From NCBI GenBank assembly GCA_965651265.1, contig CBFGRV010000004.1, positions 1 to 64,000 of the forward strand: 64,000 bases of DNA. Direction: 5' to 3'. The notes below the pieces were generated by a model. That model saw only the letters and a program-made list of their open reading frames with translations. It was not told the DNA's origin and did not search any database. Made by a program: the position numbers and the translations under genes. This document shows positions 60,581-64,000 of the stretch, piece by piece. The stretch is from CBFGRV01 sp965651265. Lineage in GTDB: Bacteria; Bacteroidota; Rhodothermia; Rhodothermales; VXPQ01. How positions within the stretch are numbered: position 1 is the first letter of the stretch; each line of letters begins with the position of its first letter.

Positions 60581-62172
60581 TCGAGCTCGAACCTTTCCTT
60601 GAGCACGTAGGGGATCTCTTCGATAAGATCGGTTGCCTGCATGCTGCGGCCTGCGCGCGAGGAGATGAAGCGATCTGCGGCGGCGCCTCCGATGTGCAGT
60701 GCGGCTGCCGCCGCGTGATCTGGCGGAAGGCCCTGTGCGAGCAAGCCGGCACAGAGGCCGGCGAGCACGTCACCCGTGCCGGCGGTGGCCAGCGCGGAGC
60801 TGCCCGTGGCATTGATCCACGCTCTGCCGTCGGACGCGGCAACGACGCTCGGCAGCCCTTTGAGGATGAGGACACAATTCCAACGCCGTGCGAAATACTG
60901 AGCCAGGGAAACGCGATCATCGGGATCGAGCCCGGAGCCGTCGAGGTCATCCCCCACGAGGCGTTTGAATTCGCCCATGTGGGGGGTGAGGATCCAGCGC
61001 CCCTTCGAATGCCGTGCGACAAGGTCGGCGTGGCCCACCAAGGCGTTGAGCCCGTCTGCATCGATCACGACCGGCCGATCGTTGCGCGCGAGGAAGGTCC
61101 GAACGAATTCCTGCGTCCCGGTGGATTGACCGAGGCCGCAGCCGAGGAGAAGTCCCTTCGCCCTCTCCAGGTGCGGCTCGATGGCCTTCAGGGACTCGGC
61201 GGGTTCGAGTCCTTCCGGGCCGGCCGGCAGGGAGATCGTCGTCACCTCGGTGAGTTTGGCGGCGAGCGTCGATTCGATGCGTCGATCGCAGGCGCACATC
61301 ACATATCCTGCCCCCACTCGAGCCGCAGCCGTGGCGGCCATTACAGGCGCGCCGGTCATTCCGGGCGAACCGGCCACCACCAGGGCCAGTCCGACCGAAT
61401 ACTTGTGAGCATCGGATCCTCGAATCGGGAGCCATGACCTGATCGCATCGTCCGTGCACATCCAGGCGCATCCCCGGCCATGCGATCGAAGGGCCTCTCG
61501 GAGGACGTGGTCCGGAATTCCGATGGGCACGACTTCGACCGTGCCGCATAAATCGGGGCCCTCGTTCATGTGATGTCCGGTTTTCCGGGCGGCCATCGTG
61601 CACGTCAGATGCGCGCGTATAGCATTGCCGAGTGGGCGGCCAAAATCCGTATGCAATCCAGAAGGAATGTCGACGGCGACCCGCGTCCCCGGTAGCGAAT
61701 TGATGTGATCCACCAGCGACAGAATGGGCTCGCGGAGAGGGGCCGCGAGGCCGGTGCCGAGGAGGGCATCCACGTGGATGTCCGCGGCTGGAATCTCCGA
61801 GGCCGACTCGTAGAGACGAATGGAAAGGCGGTCACTGCCCGTTTGCTCGGCAACTTTCTCCAGGACGCGAAAATGTGCCGCCGCATCCTCGCTCATGGAC
61901 GAGGGCTCACTCAAAGCTATGATGCGCACGGTGGCGCCGCGCTCGAACAGCTCACGGGCAATCACAAACCCGTCGCCTCCATTATTGCCCTTGCCGCAGT
62001 AGACGTTGACGTGCTTTGACTCGAGAGGCCCCAGGCGACGGTCGATTACATCGGCCGTGCCGCGACCAGCCGATTCCATGAGGGTGAAGCCGGAGATCCC
62101 GAGCTCCCGTATGGTATACTCGTCGGCAGCGCGCATGGCGGCCGCCGTCAGGATGGGATGCACATGCATCAT
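60577..62172 (-). CDS. nnr: Bifunctional NAD(P)H-hydrate repair enzyme (epimerase and dehydratase)
   Basis: Nnr repairs hydrated NAD(P)H: the N-terminal epimerase (about 1-215) converts the R to the S form, and the C-terminal ADP-dependent dehydratase (about 240-515) restores NAD(P)H. The 531-residue product has GKGNNGGDGFVIARELFERG in the epimerase half and GSPGMTGAPVMAA, LTPHMGEFKRL and GTGDVLAGLCAG in the dehydratase half. ATG 62172 overlaps the upstream stop by 4 bp, so translation is coupled. It is followed by the VanZ-like gene. Confidence 0.95.
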   Translation of the reverse strand: MMHVHPILTAAAMRAADEYTIRELGISGFTLMESAGRGTADVIDRRLGPLESKHVNVYCGKGNNGGDGFVIARELFERGATVRIIALSEPSSMSEDAAAHFRVLEKVAEQTGSDRLSIRLYESASEIPAADIHVDALLGTGLAAPLREPILSLVDHINSLPGTRVAVDIPSGLHTDFGRPLGNAIRAHLTCTMAARKTGHHMNEGPDLCGTVEVVPIGIPDHVLREALRSHGRGCAWMCTDDAIRSWLPIRGSDAHKYSVGLALVVAGSPGMTGAPVMAATAAARVGAGYVMCACDRRIESTLAAKLTEVTTISLPAGPEGLEPAESLKAIEPHLERAKGLLLGCGLGQSTGTQEFVRTFLARNDRPVVIDADGLNALVGHADLVARHSKGRWILTPHMGEFKRLVGDDLDGSGLDPDDRVSLAQYFARRWNCVLILKGLPSVVAASDGRAWINATGSSALATAGTGDVLAGLCAGLLAQGLPPDHAAAAALHIGGAAADRFISSRAGRSMQATDLIEEIPYVLKERFELE

Positions 62173-63845
62173 AGTGATGGAAATCTGAGGGTGTCGGGGA
62201 GGGCCGATTCCCACCGGGCGCGCACGCGGATCGGCTCATCGTACCACAGGATGGGTTCTGGGGGGATATGGGGCGTGAGCATTCCAGGGTCCCATCTGCC
62301 GTCATCGTCTTCATCCACGAACGCCTGAAGCCGATACATGCCGGCCGGCAGCGCTCGCACCACGAACGCCCCGGACGAATCGGCCACGATCCGAACGGGC
62401 CGCATGCTGAAGGGATTCTCGACCGGACGAATTTCGACGTGGACCGGGCCACCATCGGCCACGATGACGCCGCTGATCTCGCCCGTCTCCTCCATCGAGA
62501 GACGGGTGAAAGTCCGGATCAGCGTCGAATCCAGGCCGGCAAGTCCGGCAGGATCGATGCCAATCGTGATCGATCCTACGCTCGATAGAGGTGGATCGGT
62601 GTGCAGCTGATAATCTGTGCCATTCTCGGTGACGGTCGTGAAGGAGATCGGCTTGCCTGTTGAATCAGAGACAGACACCGTCGATGCGAGAACGTCCGGA
62701 GTCACGGGCGCATTGAAGCGCAAAGTCGGATGGACGCCGTCCGGCAGCACGTCCAGTTCCTGAGGCAGGATGGTGAGGAGGCGATGCTGCACCGTGTCTG
62801 CGTCAGCGGATGGCATGAAGGAGACGGCGTTTTCCATGACAGGGTTGCCCGCCGTATCGACGAGAGCCGCCGCCGCAACACTGTAGAGACCTTCACCGAG
62901 CGCATCCGTCACGAAGTACACCTCCCGTGGCTCCGAGGCACGCATATAGACGGTGCGAACGGGTGCAGTCTGTGCCGAAGCCGAATCAACGAGACTCCAA
63001 CCGCTCGCCGTGGGCTCGCCCGCGAAGGAGACCGGCTCCGAAAGGCGAAGCCGATGCCGGGTTGTGGAAAGCGACTGAACGCGCTGTGGGGACGGTCGTG
63101 TGGTATCAATCGCTGCCATGATCCACGGCAGATTGATCGCAACCGGCGTGGTGTCCGCCATGATCGAGGCTATGGGAGGAGACGCGAACTCTTCCTGCGG
63201 ATCGGGGCGCAGGCTTCTGTTCTGATCTCGAAGGGCGATGACGTAGTACGGCTGTTCGGTCAGGTACTCGAACGTGAATACACCGCTCTGATCCGTCTGG
63301 GTCCGATACTCGGGTCGCTCCGGCAGCGTCGGCGGTGGAGTGCCTCCTTCGAGGGCGTAGGCAAACACGTCAACCCCGGCTGCCGCCTGGCCGGAATGGG
63401 CTGAGATCACCCGACCCTCGATGGTGCCGCGGCTGATCGTAGGGCCGGTTGAAAAAGCAATTGTAACGGGCCGCGGCAGCGCCACGCCATGGAGGTCGCG
63501 GAGGTTTCGATCGAGCATCACGACGTAGGTCGTGTTTTCCCGGAGCGGTTCGGGGAAGCGGATTTCTACGCTGCGGCGCCTCCACACGATCTGTGGAGGG
63601 CGGCTGAACGCAGGTGTAATGGAGAAAGCCCTTGAGAAAGAAGCCTCGTCGATGTACTCCGAAAATGTAAGTCGCACCGACTCGCGACGGACATTCACGG
63701 CATCCGGCGGGGGATCGGATTCGATGATTTCCGGGGGGATGTCGTCGGCCGGGCCCCCCGAGGGTGCCACGGGTGTCGCGCAGGAGGACATCATGATCAG
63801 GCAAACTACCGCGCCGAGCCGGCGCGTGCAGAGGGGGCCTCTCAT
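62169..63845 (-). CDS. Lipoprotein with SbsA Ig-like domains
   Basis: The 558-residue product has a lipoprotein signal ending SSC, then an Ig-like SbsA-type module (PPEIIESDPPPDAVNVRRESVRLTFSEYID), a carboxypeptidase-like module at about 140-215 (GTIEGRVISAHSGQAAAGVDVFAYAL), more Ig-like units and a C-terminal GDGGPVHVEIRP-type module. The many Pro, Thr and Ser residues suggest an extended surface structure. Its stop overlaps the nnr start by 4 bp and its start overlaps the upstream stop by 4 bp. Confidence 0.9.
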   Translation of the reverse strand: MRGPLCTRRLGAVVCLIMMSSCATPVAPSGGPADDIPPEIIESDPPPDAVNVRRESVRLTFSEYIDEASFSRAFSITPAFSRPPQIVWRRRSVEIRFPEPLRENTTYVVMLDRNLRDLHGVALPRPVTIAFSTGPTISRGTIEGRVISAHSGQAAAGVDVFAYALEGGTPPPTLPERPEYRTQTDQSGVFTFEYLTEQPYYVIALRDQNRSLRPDPQEEFASPPIASIMADTTPVAINLPWIMAAIDTTRPSPQRVQSLSTTRHRLRLSEPVSFAGEPTASGWSLVDSASAQTAPVRTVYMRASEPREVYFVTDALGEGLYSVAAAALVDTAGNPVMENAVSFMPSADADTVQHRLLTILPQELDVLPDGVHPTLRFNAPVTPDVLASTVSVSDSTGKPISFTTVTENGTDYQLHTDPPLSSVGSITIGIDPAGLAGLDSTLIRTFTRLSMEETGEISGVIVADGGPVHVEIRPVENPFSMRPVRIVADSSGAFVVRALPAGMYRLQAFVDEDDDGRWDPGMLTPHIPPEPILWYDEPIRVRARWESALPDTLRFPSL

Positions 63846-64000
63846 GACTCGTCGCTGCTGGTGCTCCGCAGGCTGAAAAAGAGGTAGACGGCCACCGCCG
63901 TCGCCGCGGTAACGACAATGGGCTCTGCGAATCGCCTGAACCAGCCCGCGCGCGGCGGATCAGCTTGCGTCTCGGGGTAAGCGGGCGCCTCGACCGCCGC
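63842..64000 (-). CDS. C-terminal end of an unidentified membrane-anchored protein (truncated)
   Basis: Only 52 residues are visible, from the window edge to the TGA at 63842-63844, which overlaps the lipoprotein ATG. They read a Pro-rich linker, then EPIVVTAATAVAVYLFFSLR, a C-terminal membrane helix, and STSSDES. The protein is therefore tail-anchored or ends with a membrane helix. Nothing more can be said. Confidence 0.6.
   Translation of the reverse strand, partial: AAVEAPAYPETQADPPRAGWFRRFAEPIVVTAATAVAVYLFFSLRSTSSDES

Noticed and set aside
1..64000. CRISPR arrays, tRNA genes, insertion sequences, prophage
   Set aside because: No regular direct-repeat array, no tRNA T-loop with acceptor stem, and no transposase or integrase motif was seen.

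Overview
The window is a gene-dense, high-GC bacterial chromosome segment that looks like the Bacteroidota side of the FCB group, most likely a Rhodothermales-like (Rhodothermota) lineage. The lineage is inferred from gene content: a 2,665-residue SprA (type IX secretion translocon), a TonB-dependent receptor with a carboxypeptidase-like N-terminal domain plus its own TonB, a complete BatA-BatE aerotolerance cluster, an archaeal-type prolyl-tRNA synthetase, a serine-palmitoyltransferase-like enzyme, DUF5683 proteins and Ig-like lipoproteins. No tRNA, rRNA, CRISPR array, transposase, integrase or phage gene was seen. Apart from one 1.3 kb gap the segment is ordinary core genome with tight operons, many sharing 4-bp ATGA start/stop overlaps.

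Layout. 1-7.4 kb: end of a nitroreductase, a DUF5683-like membrane protein, endonuclease V, a seven-bladed streptogramin-lyase-like propeller with a LmbE-type deacetylase, a TonB-dependent receptor and a PAP2-like membrane protein. 7.4-18.9 kb: ProS, a Tyr-rich and Arg/Ser/Gly-repeat lipoprotein, a FadL-like porin, the tsaD-chorismate mutase-mltG operon, a secreted orphan behind a near-consensus promoter, then LytR_C, RsfS, a lipoprotein and DUF423, and LipB. 18.9-27 kb: sprA. 27.4-34.9 kb: an NTF2-like lipoprotein with an SDR, a saccharopine-dehydrogenase-like protein, an orphan two-domain ABC permease, and recR-ybaB-dnaX. 34.9-44.8 kb: one ten-gene run of aldo/keto reductase, DUF58, DUF4381-like, sirtuin, BatA, B, C, D, E and thymidine kinase. 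45-46.3 kb: purQ and a rhomboid protease.

46.3-47.6 kb is the most unusual part. It has no credible protein gene but carries a textbook sigma-70-type promoter (TTGACC, 17 bp, TATAAT), about 900 bases dense in perfect hairpins closed by GNRA, UUCG and CUUG tetraloops, and a strong intrinsic terminator. I read it as a large, ornate, independently transcribed structured RNA (about 46631-47534). It resembles none of RNase P RNA, tmRNA, SRP RNA, 6S RNA or group I/II introns as I know their conserved cores. A 32-bp imperfect palindrome lies just upstream of its promoter, and a second terminator-ended non-coding stretch (46314-46534) precedes it.

47.6-64 kb: a GT2 glycosyltransferase, a cluster likely for sphingolipid or envelope lipid (membrane protein, acyltransferase, serine-palmitoyltransferase-like enzyme, glycosyltransferase), DUF5683-parB-parA with a perfect DnaA box upstream, a UvrD-family helicase with a GNAT, a 52-residue DUF5989 protein, rpiA, tonB with its terminator, and a translationally coupled string (unknown membrane-anchored protein, Ig-like lipoprotein, Nnr NAD(P)HX repair enzyme, VanZ).
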